From Toxotes chatareus (taxonomy: Eukaryota > Chordata > Actinopteri > Toxotidae), in the NCBI GenBank assembly GCA_016801885.1, contig CM028895.1, positions 17,814,001-17,878,000 of the forward strand: a stretch of 64,000 bases of DNA, in the 5' to 3' direction. Numbering within the stretch: position 1 is the first letter of the stretch; each line of letters begins with the position of its first letter. Shown here piece by piece: positions 1 to 13,300 of the stretch. Made by a program: the position numbers and the translations under genes. Under the pieces are notes generated by a model that saw nothing but the letters and a program-made list of their open reading frames with translations, did not search any database and was not told where the DNA came from.

Positions 1-1148
1 CATGTCAGAAACTTGTATGTCATTGTTGATGCTGATTGGGAAGCTGATGTTTCTCAGTCGGTTTATCACTGTAACATCTGTGGTGTTCAGTTCAATAGAA
101 ATAATATATTCATAGACAACTGGAGGAGCTGCAGAGACAGAAGAAGGGAAACCTGAGTCATTTCTCATCTGTACTGTGGTTTTTTATATTAGGATTCTGT
201 TTCCTTCTCTGTCTTACTTGTTGGTGATGGAGAGGGTGTTATAACAGGACAAGTTGTAAAGTCTGTCGGGAAAAAAAAGAAAAGCAGCAAGTGAATGAGT
301 TCAAATGAATCTATGAATAATTTTACATTTTCATCTTGTAAAGTTTCAGAAAAAGTTGAGATATTCCAAATTATTCTGTAAAACAGTGAAAATAAAGCCT
401 GTGCCAGACATGCTGATTGTACCAGTGACATCCACAGTGATTAATTCTTTGTTCACAGACCTTAATTCTTTTGTTAAATAATGTATTTGATATAACTGCT
501 TACTGTATTGATCAACAGGTTGGCAATATTGTCCATCAGGAGGAAGAGCATTGATGCATCCACATGTGTCATCAGTGATGTTGTCACAGGGTCCATACAT
601 TAAACACTGGTCACATGACCAACGATACTCATGCTCACATCTGCACTGGTAACCTCCACTGCTTGGAGAGCAAACTGGAGACAAACATACATCAGACTTT
701 TTAATCAACAAAGAAACAAGCAGTGATAATATAACAGATAAAAACTGAGTTTTCTGATCATATTCAGAACATGAGAAACAGAAATCATGAGAAACAACTG
801 GAACAACAGTGTGTGTACAGACATTATTCCTACCTGTAGAAATGTTGACATCAGAGATCTGGATTTGGTTGTTGATGCTGATGGGGTAACTGATGTTGCT
901 CAGAATGCTCCTCACTCGATTTATTACTGTAACATCTGAGATGTTCAGCTCAATAGAAATGAGGTACTGATAAACAACTGGAGGAGCTGTGAGGAGATAT
1001 GAAAAGAAATATGGTTTCATGGAACAACCTGATGTTTGATCTGATGTATTTATAATGTTATTGACTGACTGAGCTCTGTCTTAGTTTGTATTCAGGAACA
1101 AGTGGAGGAGCTGCAGAGACACAGATCAAAAGAGACAAACTACAACAG
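1..1148 (-). CDS. Array unit U9 (cut by window edge)
   Basis: Exons: SEA_B 834-986; EGF_B 504-674; T_A 218-262; SEA_A from 128 to beyond base 1, about 13 bases short of its donor. T_A has the Ile codon otherwise seen only in U1. The array or the rest of the gene continues to the left of the window. Confidence 0.75.
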
Positions 1149-1279
1149 CTACACTAAATCACTTGTGATCAGAGCTGTGCTCTTGTTGTGTCTTCACAGA
1201 TTAAATATGAGTCTCACTTGTTGGTGGTGGAGTTGTTGGTGTTGTTGTGAGAGGACAAGCTGTAAAGTCTGTAAACAAG

Positions 1280-1317
<38 letters not shown>

Positions 1318-4300
1318 CAGAGACAGAGGAGTACAGACACTGACTCAGCTTGAATACAACAATTGAAAAACTGGGCTCATCATACATTTGAGGAAAAGAC
1401 ACTGCAATGTAATTAATGTAATTCCTCATTCTCAACAACAGGTGACACTGTTTCCAAAGGTTTCCTTCTGACTGAATTCAGCTCCAGTCTTTGTCAACTC
1501 AAGAGCCAACAGTGACATAAAGACACTCAGAGCTTGTCATCAAATAACTGCTGAAAAAAAGTCAACACAGCAAATCTGTCCAGGATCCCAACATTTAGAC
1601 CACCTCAAAGAGTCTGACAGGATGATCAGGAAAGGCATCGTAATACTGCTGTTTTTCACTTTATATCTCTGGAAAACTTTAAACAGCTTCATCCTCTGAT
1701 TCTGATTCTCTGACAGATGCAACACATTGAACTTGAAACAGCAGAAGGATTTTTATCATGTTTACTGTGTTTAATTTAAATAAATTACATGAAAACAAAG
1801 TTTAATCCACTTGTTTAGATTTGATCTAAATTAATATTTTTTCCCAAATGTGACTTATCAGTATATAATCTTGCCTTTTATTCTAAAACCATGTGTTCAA
1901 ACATTATTACAGAGCAACTTACTGTATTGATCAACAGGTTGGCAATATTGTCCATCAGGAGGAAGAGCATTGATGCATCCACATGTGTCATCAGTGATGT
2001 TGTCACAGGGTCCATACATTAAACACTGGTCACATGACCAACGATACTCATCCTCACATCTGCACTGGTAACCTCCACTGCTTGGAGAGCAAACTGGAGA
2101 CAACAAAATATATTAAAAGTCATGTAACAAGTCCAACACATTTTATGTAAATGCAGTGAAAATATGAAATGTTGCTTAGTTTGGAAAACTTTTAAAATAT
2201 TACAAATTTTTCAAAACAAATACCCTCGTTCTATATCATACAGTACCAGTACTTGAGTCTGAGCTAACATTTGCTAACACTGAAAGAGAAAACATGGTTA
2301 TATTCATCCAGCCTCACCACACACAACATAGAAATCCAAAACACAGGTTTGTGGTTTCACACACTCTGCCACAACATTTCCACAGTCATTGTTAATTTTC
2401 TTTGCAGCCATTTCAGTTACACAAACACATTCACAATTTGTTTACTTCAGCGTTTTGTTTATTGCTGCATTTTGACTCTATATTCAAAACAAGGCACACA
2501 CATTTGGTTTACGTTGCTCTGTCACAGTCATCGTAGATAAGCTGCACTGATTGATTTTTCTTTGTCTTTCAGTTACCATGTTTGCTGCATCAGTCTTCCT
2601 TCCTACTCTGGCCAAAAGAAGTGAAACAGGGTGGAGCCCACTTAAATACACAGGCCCAAGAAATGGACCATACCATGTGCTTCATCAGCATAGGGGGCAA
2701 TGCTGTGTATTTAACTTGTGTTGTGCTTGTTGTCCATGTTGTTTCCCCCCCTTATCTTTAATAGTCTGATCAGCCAGTATATACATCTCCCCCATGTCTC
2801 AGTTTGATTGGTCAATTAGTTAAGTAAAAGTGTTGTTTACTTAACAGTATTTTAGAGCAGAGTTGTGTTTGATTGATCTCTTAAAGGCCTGGTTAGTTAC
2901 AAAAAATTGCTTATTTTCATTCATTTGTGTTTTGGCATGTTTTTTTTCTTACCTGTAGAAATGTTCATGTCAGAAACTTGTATGTCATTGTTGATGCTGA
3001 TTGGGAAGCTGATGTTTCTCAGTCGGTTTATCACTGTAACATCTGTGGTGTTCAGTTCAATAGAAATAATATATTCATAGACAACTGGAGGAGCTGCAGA
3101 GACAGAAGAAGGGAAACCTGAGTCATTTCTCATCTGTACTGTGGTTTTTATATTAGGATTCTGTTTCCTTCTCTGTCTTACTTGTTGGTGATGGAGAGGG
3201 TGTTGTAACAGGACAAGTTGTAAAGTCTGTCGGGAAAAAGAGAAAAGCAGCAAGTGAATGAGTTCAAATGAATCTATGAATAATTTTACATTTTCATCTT
3301 GTAAAGTTTCAGAAAAAGTTGAGATATTCCAAATTATTCTGTAAAACAGTGAAAATAAAGCCTGTGCCAGACATGCTGATTGTACCAGTGACATCCACAG
3401 TGATTAATTCTTTGTTCACAGACCTTAATTCTTTTGTTAAATAATGTATTTGATATAACTGCTTACTGTATTGATCAACAGGTTGGCAATATTGTCCATC
3501 AGGAGGAAGAGCATTGATGCATCCACATGTGTCATCAGTGATGTTGTCACAGGGTCCATACATTAAACACTGGTCACATGACCAACGATACTCATGCTCA
3601 CATCTGCACTGGTAACCTCCACTGCTTGGAGAGCAAACTGGAGACAAACATACATCAGACTTTTTAATCAACAAAGAAACAAGCAGTGATAATATAACAG
3701 ATAAAAACTGAGTTTTCTGATCATATTCAGAACATGAGAAACAGAAATCATGAGAAACAACTGGAACAACAGTGTGTGTACAGACATTATTCCTACCTGT
3801 AGAAATGTTGACATCAGAGATCTGGATTTGGTTGTTGATGCTGATGGGGTAACTGATGTTGCTCAGAATGCTCCTCACTCGATTTATTACTGTAACATCT
3901 GAGATGTTCAGCTCAATAGAAATGAGGTACTGATAAACAACTGGAGGAGCTGTGAGGAGATATGAAAAGAAATATGGTTTCATGGAACAACCTGATGTTT
4001 GATCTGATGTATTTATAATGTTATTGACTGACTGAGCTCTGTCTTAGTTTGTATTCAGGAACAAGTGGAGGAGCTGCAGAGACACAGATCAAAAGAGACA
4101 AACTACAACAGCTACACTAAATCACTTGTGATCAGAGCTGTGCTCTTGTTGTGTCTTCACAGATTAAATATGAGTCTCACTTGTTGGTGGTGGAGTTGTT
4201 GGTGTTGCTGTTGTTGTTCTTGTTGTGAGAGGACAAGCTGTAAAGTCTGTAAACAAGGAGAGAGAGAGAGAGACAAAGAGAGAGAGAGGGAGAGACAGAG

Positions 4301-7300
4301 ACAGAGGAGTACAGACACTGACTCAGCTTGAATACAACAATTGAAAAACTGGGCTCATCATACATTTGAGGAAAAGACACTGCAATGTAATTAATGTAAT
4401 TCCTCATTCTCAACAACAGGTGACACTGTTTCCAAAGGTTTCCTTCTGACTGAATTCAGCTCCAGTCTTTGTCAACTCAAGAGCCAACAGTGACATAAAG
4501 ACACTCAGAGCTTGTCATCAAATAACTGCTGAAAAAAAGTCAACACAGCAAATCTGTCCAGGATCCCAACATTTAGACCACCTCAAAGAGTCTGACAGGA
4601 TGATCAGGAAAGGCATCGTAATACTGCTGTTTTTCACTTTATATCTCTGGAAAACTTTAAACAGCTTCATCCTCTGATTCTGATTCTCTGACAGATGCAA
4701 CACATTGAACTTGAAACAGCAGAAGGATTTTTATCATGTTTACTGTGTTTAATTTAAATAAATTACATGAAAACAAAGTTCAATCCACTTGTTTAGATTT
4801 GATCTAAATTAATATTTTTTCCCAAATGTGACTTATCAGTATATAATCTTGCCTTTTTATTCTAAAACCATGTGTTCAAACATTATTACAGAGCAACTTA
4901 CTGTATTGATCAACAGGTTGGCAATATTGTCCATCAGGAGGAAGAGCATTGATGCATCCACATGTGTCATCAGTGATGTTGTCACAGGGTCCATACATTA
5001 AACACTGGTCACATGACCAACGATACTCATCCTCACATCTGCACTGGTAACCTCCACTGCTTGGAGAGCAAACTGGAGACAACAAAATATATTAAAAGTC
5101 ATGTAACAAGTCCAACACATTTTATGTAAATGCAGTGAAAATATGAAATGTTGCTTAGTTTGGAAAACTTTTAAAATATTACAAATTTTTCAAAACAAAT
5201 ACCCTCGTTCTATATCATACAGTACCAGTACTTGAGTCTGAGCTAACATTTGCTAACACTGAAAGAGAAACATGGTTATATTCATCCAGCCTCACCACAC
5301 ACAACATAGAAATCCAAAACACAGGTTTGTGGTTTCACACACTCTGCCACAACATTTCCACAGTCATTGTTAATTTTCTTTGCAGCCATTTCAGTTACAC
5401 AAACACATTCACAATTTGTTTACTTCAGCGTTTTGTTTATTGCTGCATTTTGACTCTATATTCAAAACAAGGCACACACATTTGGTTTACGTTGCTCTGT
5501 CACAGTCATCGTAGATAAGCTGCACTGATTGATTTTTCTTTGTCTTTCAGTTACCATGTTTGCTGCATCAGTCTTCCTTCCTACTCTGGCCAAAAGAAGT
5601 GAAACAGGGTGGAGCCCACTTAAATACACAGGCCCAAGAAATGGACCATACCATGTGCTTCATCAGCATAGGGGGCAATGCTGTGTATTTAACTTGTGTT
5701 GTGCTTGTTGTCTATGTTGTTTCCCCCCATGTCTCAGTTTGATTGGTCAATTAGTTAAGTAAAAGTGTTGTTTACTTAACAGTATTTTAGAGCAGAGTTG
5801 TGTTTGATTGATCTCTTAAAGGCCTGGTTAGTTACAAAAATTGCTTATTTTCATTCATTTGTGTTTTGGCATGTTTTTTTTCTTACCTGTAGAAATGTTC
5901 ATGTCAGAAACTTGTATGTCATTGTTGATGCTGATTGGGAAGCTGATGTTTCTCAGTCGGTTTATCACTGTAACATCTGTGGTGTTCAGTTCAATAGAAA
6001 TAATATATTCATAGACAACTGGAGGAGCTGCAGAGACAGAAGAAGGGAAACCTGAGTCATTTCTCATCTGTACTGTGGTTTTTATATTAGGATTCTGTTT
6101 CCTTCTCTGTCTTACTTGTTGGTGATGGAGAGGGTGTTGTAACAGGACAAGTTGTAAAGTCTGTCGGGAAAAAGAGAAAAGCAGCAAGTGAATGAGTTCA
6201 AATGAATCTATGAATAATTTTACATTTTCATCTTGTAAAGTTTCAGAAAAAGTTGAGATATTCCAAATTATTCTGTAAAACAGTGAAAATAAAGCCTGTG
6301 CCAGACATGCTGATTGTACCAGTGACATCCACAGTGATTAATTCTTTGTTCACAGACCTTAATTCTTTTGTTAAATAATGTATTTGATATAACTGCTTAC
6401 TGTATTGATCAACAGGTTGGCAATATTGTCCATCAGGAGGAAGAGCATTGATGCATCCACATGTGTCATCAGTGATGTTGTCACAGGGTCCATACATTAA
6501 ACACTGGTCACATGACCAACGATACTCATGCTCACATCTGCACTGGTAACCTCCACTGCTTGGAGAGCAAACTGGAGACAAACATACATCAGACTTTTTA
6601 ATCAACAAAGAAACAAGCAGTGATAATATAACAGATAAAAACTGAGTTTTCTGATCATATTCAGAACATGAGAAACAGAAATCATGAGAAACAACTGGAA
6701 CAACAGTGTGTGTACAGACATTATTCCTACCTGTAGAAATGTTGACATCAGAGATCTGGATTTGGTTGTTGATGCTGATGGGGTAACTGATGTTGCTCAG
6801 AATGCTCCTCACTCGATTTATTACTGTAACATCTGAGATGTTCAGCTCAATAGAAATGAGGTACTGATAAACAACTGGAGGAGCTGTGTGAGGAGATATG
6901 AAAAGAAATATGGTTTCATGGAACAACCTGATGTTTGATCTGATGTATTTATAATGTTATTGACTGACTGAGCTCTGTCTTAGTTTGTATTCAGGAACAA
7001 GTGGAGGAGCTGCAGAGACACAGATCAAAAGAGACAAACTACAACAGCTACACTAAATCACTTGTGATCAGAGCTGTGCTCTTGTTGTGTCTTCACAGAT
7101 TAAATATGAGTCTCACTTGTTGGTGGTGGAGTTGTTGGTGTTGCTGTTGTTGTTGTTGTGAGAGGACAAGCTGTAAAGTCTGTAAACAAGGAGAGAGAGA
7201 GAGAGACAAAGAGAGAGAGGGGAGAGACAGAGACAGAGACAGAGACAGAGGAGTACAGACACTGACTCAGCTTGAATACAACAATTGAAAAACTGGGCTC

Positions 7301-10300
7301 ATCATACATTTGAGGAAAAGACACTGCAATGTAATTAATGTAATTCCTCATTCTCAACAACAGGTGACACTGTTTCCAAAGGTTTCCTTCTGACTGAATT
7401 CAGCTCCAGTCTTTGTCAACTCAAGAGCCAACAGTGACATAAAGACACTCAGAGCTTGTCATCAAATAACTGCTAATAAACAGTCAACACAGCAAATCTG
7501 TCCAGGATCCCAACATTTAGACCACCTCAAAGAGTCTGACAGGATGATCAGGAAAGGCATCGTAATACTGCTGTTTTTCACTTTATATCTCTGGAAAACT
7601 TTAAACAGCTTCATCCTCTGATTCTGATTCTCTGACAGATGCAACACATTGAACTTGAAACAGCAGAAGGATTTTTATCATGTTTACTGTGTTTAATTTA
7701 AATAAATTACATGAAAACAAAGTTTAATCCACTTGTTTAGATTTGATCTAAATTAATATTTTTTCCCAAATGTGACTTATCAGTATATAATCTTGCCTTT
7801 TTATTCTAAAACCATGTGTTCAAACATTATTACAGAGCAACTTACTGTATTGATCAACAGGTTGGCAATATTGTCCATCAGGAGGAAGAGCATTGATGCA
7901 TCCACATGTGTCATCAGTGATGTTGTCACAGGGTCCATACATTAAACACTGGTCACATGACCAACGATACTCATCCTCACATCTGCACTGGTAACCTCCA
8001 CTGCTTGGAGAGCAAACTGGAGACAACAAAATATATTAAAAGTCATGTAACAAGTCCAACACATTTTATGTAAATGCAGTGAAAATATGAAATGTTGCTT
8101 AGTTTGGAAAACTTTTAAAATATTACAAATTTTTCAAAACAAATACCCTCGTTCTATATCATACAGTACCAGTACTTGAGTCTGAGCTAACATTTGCTAA
8201 CACTGAAAGAGAAACATGGTTATATTCATCCAGCCTCACCACACACAACATAGAAATCCAAAACACAGGTTTGTGGTTTCACACACTCTGCCACAACATT
8301 TCCACAGTCATTGTTAATTTTCTTTGCAGCCATTTCAGTTACACAAACACATTCACAATTTGTTTACTTCAGCGTTTTGTTTATTGCTGCATTTTGACTC
8401 TATATTCAAAACAAGGCACACACATTTGGTTTACGTTGCTCTGTCACAGTCATCGTAGATAAGCTGCACTGATTGATTTTTCTTTGTCTTTCAGTTACCA
8501 TGTTTGCTGCATCAGTCTTCCTTCCTACTCTGGCCAAAAGAAGTGAAACAGGGTGGAGCCCACTTAAATACACAGGCCCAAGAAATGGACCATACCATGT
8601 GCTTCATCAGCATAGGGGGCAATGCTGTGTATTTAACTTGTGTTGTGCTTGTTGTCTATGTAGTTTCCCCCCCCCTTATCTTTAATAGTCTGATCAGCCA
8701 GTATATACATCTCCCCCATGTCTCAGTTTGATTGGTCAATTAGTTAAGTAAAAGTGTTGTTTACTTAACAGTATTTTAGAGCAGAGTTGTGTTTGATTGA
8801 TCTCTTAAAGGCCTGGTTAGTTACAAAAATTGCTTATTTTCATTCATTTGTGTTTTGGCATTTTTTTTTCTTACCTGTAGAAATGTTCATGTCAGAAACT
8901 TGTATGTCATTGTTGATGCTGATTGGGAAGCTGATGTTTCTCAGTCGGTTTATCACTGTAACATCTGTGGTGTTCAGTTCAATAGAAATAATATATTCAT
9001 AGACAACTGGAGGAGCTGCAGAGACAGAAGAAGGGAAACCTGAGTCATTTCTCATCTGTACTGTGGTTTTTTATATTAGGATTCTGTTTCCTTCTCTGTC
9101 TTACTTGTTGGTGATGGAGAGGGTGTTGTAACAGGACAAGTTGTAAAGTCTGTCGGGAAAAAGAGAAAAGCAGCAAGTGAATGAGTTCAAATGAATCTAT
9201 GAATAATTTTACATTTTCATCTTGTAAAGTTTCAGAAAAAGTTGAGATATTCCAAATTATTCTGTAAAACAGTGAAAATAAAGCCTGTGCCAGACATGCT
9301 GATTGTACCAGTGACATCCACAGTGATTAATTCTTTGTTCACAGACCTTAATTCTTTTGTTAAATAATGTATTTGATATAACTGCTTACTGTATTGATCA
9401 ACAGGTTGGCAATATTGTCCATCAGGAGGAAGAGCATTGATGCATCCACATGTGTCATCAGTGATGTTGTCACAGGGTCCATACATTAAACACTGGTCAC
9501 ATGACCAACGATACTCATGCTCACATCTGCACTGGTAACCTCCACTGCTTGGAGAGCAAACTGGAGACAAACATACATCAGACTTTTTAATCAACAAAGA
9601 AACAAGCAGTGATAATATAACAGATAAAAACTGAGTTTTCTGATCATATTCAGAACATGAGAAACAGAAATCATGAGAAACAACTGGAACAACAGTGTGT
9701 GTACAGACATTATTCCTACCTGTAGAAATGTTGACATCAGAGATCTGGATTTGGTTGTTGATGCTGATGGGGTAACTGATGTTGCTCAGAATGCTCCTCA
9801 CTCGATTTATTACTGTAACATCTGAGATGTTCAGCTCAATAGAAATGAGGTACTGATAAACAACTGGAGGAGCTGTGAGGAGATATGAAAAGAAATATGG
9901 TTTCATGGAACAACCTGATGTTTGATCTGATGTATTTATAATGTTATTGACTGACTGAGCTCTGTCTTAGTTTGTATTCAGGAACAAGTGGAGGAGCTGC
10001 AGAGACACAGATCAAAAGAGACAAACTACAACAGCTACACTAAATCACTTGTGATCAGAGCTGTGCTCTTGTTGTGTCTTCACAGATTAAATATGAGTCT
10101 CACTTGTTGGTGGTGGAGTTGTTGGTGTTGCTGTTGTTGTTGTTGTTGTGAGAGGACAAGCTGTAAAGTCTGTAAACAAGGAGAGAGAGAGAGAGACAAA
10201 GAGAGAGAGAGGGAGAGACAGAGACAGAGGAGTACAGACACTGACTCAGCTTGAATACAACAATTGAAAAACTGGGCTCATCATACATTTGAGGAAAAGA

Positions 10301-13300
10301 CACTGCAATGTAATTAATGTAATTCCTCATTCTCAACAACAGGTGACACTGTTTCCAAAGGTTTCCTTCTGACTGAATTCAGCTCCAGTCTTTGTCAACT
10401 CAAGAGCCAACAGTGACATAAAGACACTCAGAGCTTGTCATCAAATAACTGCTAATAAACAGTCAACACAGCAAATCTGTCCAGGATCCCAACATTTAGA
10501 CCACCTCAAAGAGTCTGACAGGATGATCAGGAAAGGCATCGTAATACTGCTGTTTTTCACTTTATATCTCTGGAAAACTTTAAACAGCTTCATCCTCTGA
10601 TTCTGATTCTCTGACAGATGCAACACATTGAACTTGAAACAGCAGAAGGATTTTTATCATGTTTACTGTGTTTAATTTAAATAAATTACATGAAAACAAA
10701 GTTTAATCCACTTGTTTAGATTTGATCTAAATTAATATTTTTCTCAAACGTGACTTATCAGTATATAATCTTGCCTTTTTATTCTAAAACCATGTGTTCA
10801 AACATTATTACAGAGCAACTTACTGTATTGATCAACAGGTTGGCAATATTGTCCATCAGGAGGAAGAGCATTGATGCATCCACATGTGTCATCAGTGATG
10901 TTGTCACAGGGTCCATACATTAAACACTGGTCACATGACCAACGATACTCATCCTCACATCTGCACTGGTAACCTCCACTGCTTGGAGAGCAAACTGGAG
11001 ACAACAAAATATATTAAAAGTCATGTAACAAGTCCAACACATTTTATGTAAATGCAGTGAAAATATGAAATGTTGCTTAGTTTGGAAAACTTTTAAAATA
11101 TTACAAATTTTTCAAAACAAATACCCTCGTTCTATATCATACAGTACCAGTACTTGAGTCTGAGCTAACATTTGCTAACACTGAAAGAGAAACATGGTTA
11201 TATTCATCCAGCCTCACCACACACAACATAGAAATCCAAAACACAGGTTTGTGGTTTCACACACTCTGCCACAACATTTCCACAGTCATTGTTAATTTTC
11301 TTTGCAGCCATTTCAGTTACACAAACACATTCACAATTTGTTTACTTCAGCGTTTTGTTTATTGCTGCATTTTGACTCTATATTCAAAACAAGGCACACA
11401 CATTTGGTTTACGTTGCTCTGTCACAGTCATCGTAGATAAGCTGCACTGATTGATTTTTCTTTGTCTTTCAGTTACCATGTTTGCTGCATCAGTCTTCCT
11501 TCCTACTCTGGCCAAAAGAAGTGAAACAGGGTGGAGCCCACTTAAATACACAGGCCCAAGAAATGGACCATACCATGTGCTTCATCAGCATAGGGGGGCA
11601 TGCTGTGTATTTAACTTGTGTTGTGCTTGTTGTCTATGTAGTTTCCCCCCCTTATCTTTAATAGTCTGATCAGCCAGTATATACATCTCCCCCATGTCTC
11701 AGTTTGATTGGTCAATTAGTTAAGTAAAAGTGTTGTTTACTTAACAGTATTTTAGAGCAGAGTTGTGTTTGATTGATCTCTTAAAGGCCTGGTTAGTTAC
11801 AAAAATTGCTTATTTTCATTCATTTGTGTTTTGGCATTTTTTTTTCTTACCTGTAGAAATGTTCATGTCAGAAACTTGTATGTCATTGTTGATGCTGATT
11901 GGGAAGCTGATGTTTCTCAGTCGGTTTATCACTGTAACATCTGTGGTGTTCAGTTCAATAGAAATAATATATTCATAGACAACTGGAGGAGCTGCAGAGA
12001 CAGAAGAAGGAAACCTGAGTCATTTCTCATCTGTACTGTGGTTTTTTTATATTAGGATTCTGTTTCCTTCTCTGTCTTACTTGTTGGTGATGGAGAGGGT
12101 GTTGTAACAGGACAAGTTGTAAAGTCTGTCGGGAAAAAGAGAAAAGCAGCAAGTGAATGAGTTCAAATGAATCTATGAATAATTTTACATTTTCATCTTG
12201 TAAAGTTTCAGAAAAAGTTGAGATATTCCAAATTATTCTGTAAAACAGTGAAAATAAAGCCTGTGCCAGACATGCTGATTGTACCAGTGACATCCACAGT
12301 GATTAATTCTTTGTTCACAGACCTTAATTCTTTTGTTAAATAATGTATTTGATATAACTGCTTACTGTATTGATCAACAGGTTGGCAATATTGTCCATCA
12401 GGAGGAAGAGCATTGATGCATCCACATGTGTCATCAGTGATGTTGTCACAGGGTCCATACATTAAACACTGGTCACATGACCAACGATACTCATGCTCAC
12501 ATCTGCACTGGTAACCTCCACTGCTTGGAGAGCAAACTGGAGACAAACATACATCAGACTTTTTAATCAACAAAGAAACAAGCAGTGATAATATAACAGA
12601 TAAAAACTGAGTTTTCTGATCATATTCAGAACATGAGAAACAGAAATCATGAGAAACAACTGGAACAACAGTGTGTGTACAGACATTATTCCTACCTGTA
12701 GAAATGTTGACATCAGAGATCTGGATTTGGTTGTTGATGCTGATGGGGTAACTGATGTTGCTCAGAATGCTCCTCACTCGATTTATTACTGTAACATCTG
12801 AGATGTTCAGCTCAATAGAAATGAGGTACTGATAAACAACTGGAGGAGCTGTGAGGAGATATGAAAAGAAATATGGTTTCATGGAACAACCTGATGTTTG
12901 ATCTGATGTATTTATAATGTTATTGACTGACTGAGCTCTGTCTTAGTTTGTATTCAGGAACAAGTGGAGGAGCTGCAGAGACACAGATCAAAAGAGACAA
13001 ACTACAACAGCTACACTAAATCACTTGTGATCAGAGCTGTGCTCTTGTTGTGTCTTCACAGATTAAATATGAGTCTCACTTGTTGGTGGTGGAGTTGTTG
13101 GTGTTGCTGTTGTTGTTGTTGTTGTTGTGAGAGGACAAGCTGTAAAGTCTGTAAACAAGGAGAGAGAGAGAGAGACAAAGAGAGAGAGAGGGAGAGACAG
13201 AGACAGAGGAGTACAGACACTGACTCAGCTTGAATACAACAATTGAAAAACTGGGCTCATCATACATTTGAGGAAAAGACACTGCAATGTAATTAATGTA

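Noticed and set aside
346..1020. 224-codon minus-strand open frame repeated in almost every unit as a single exon
   Set aside because: It runs through two exons and the 159-base intron between them; consensus GTAGGA donor and TCTCCAG acceptor, plus phase agreement with other exons, show it is spliced. Its apparent break in U2 is only a one-base intronic deletion.
1102..1353. Plus-strand Cys-rich frames over the GTT/GA repeats (for example 4,065-4,331, 12,964-13,233)
   Set aside because: They are the reverse of the poly-Thr mini-exon and (CT)n tract; the Cys and Arg/Glu runs come from simple repeats.
2271..2769. Plus-strand frames of 60-90 codons in the SEA_A/EGF_A intron of each unit
   Set aside because: Reading ends differ with C-run length in each unit and there are no splice sites or recognisable motifs. 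I see no known repeat either, so this part of the intron stays unexplained.
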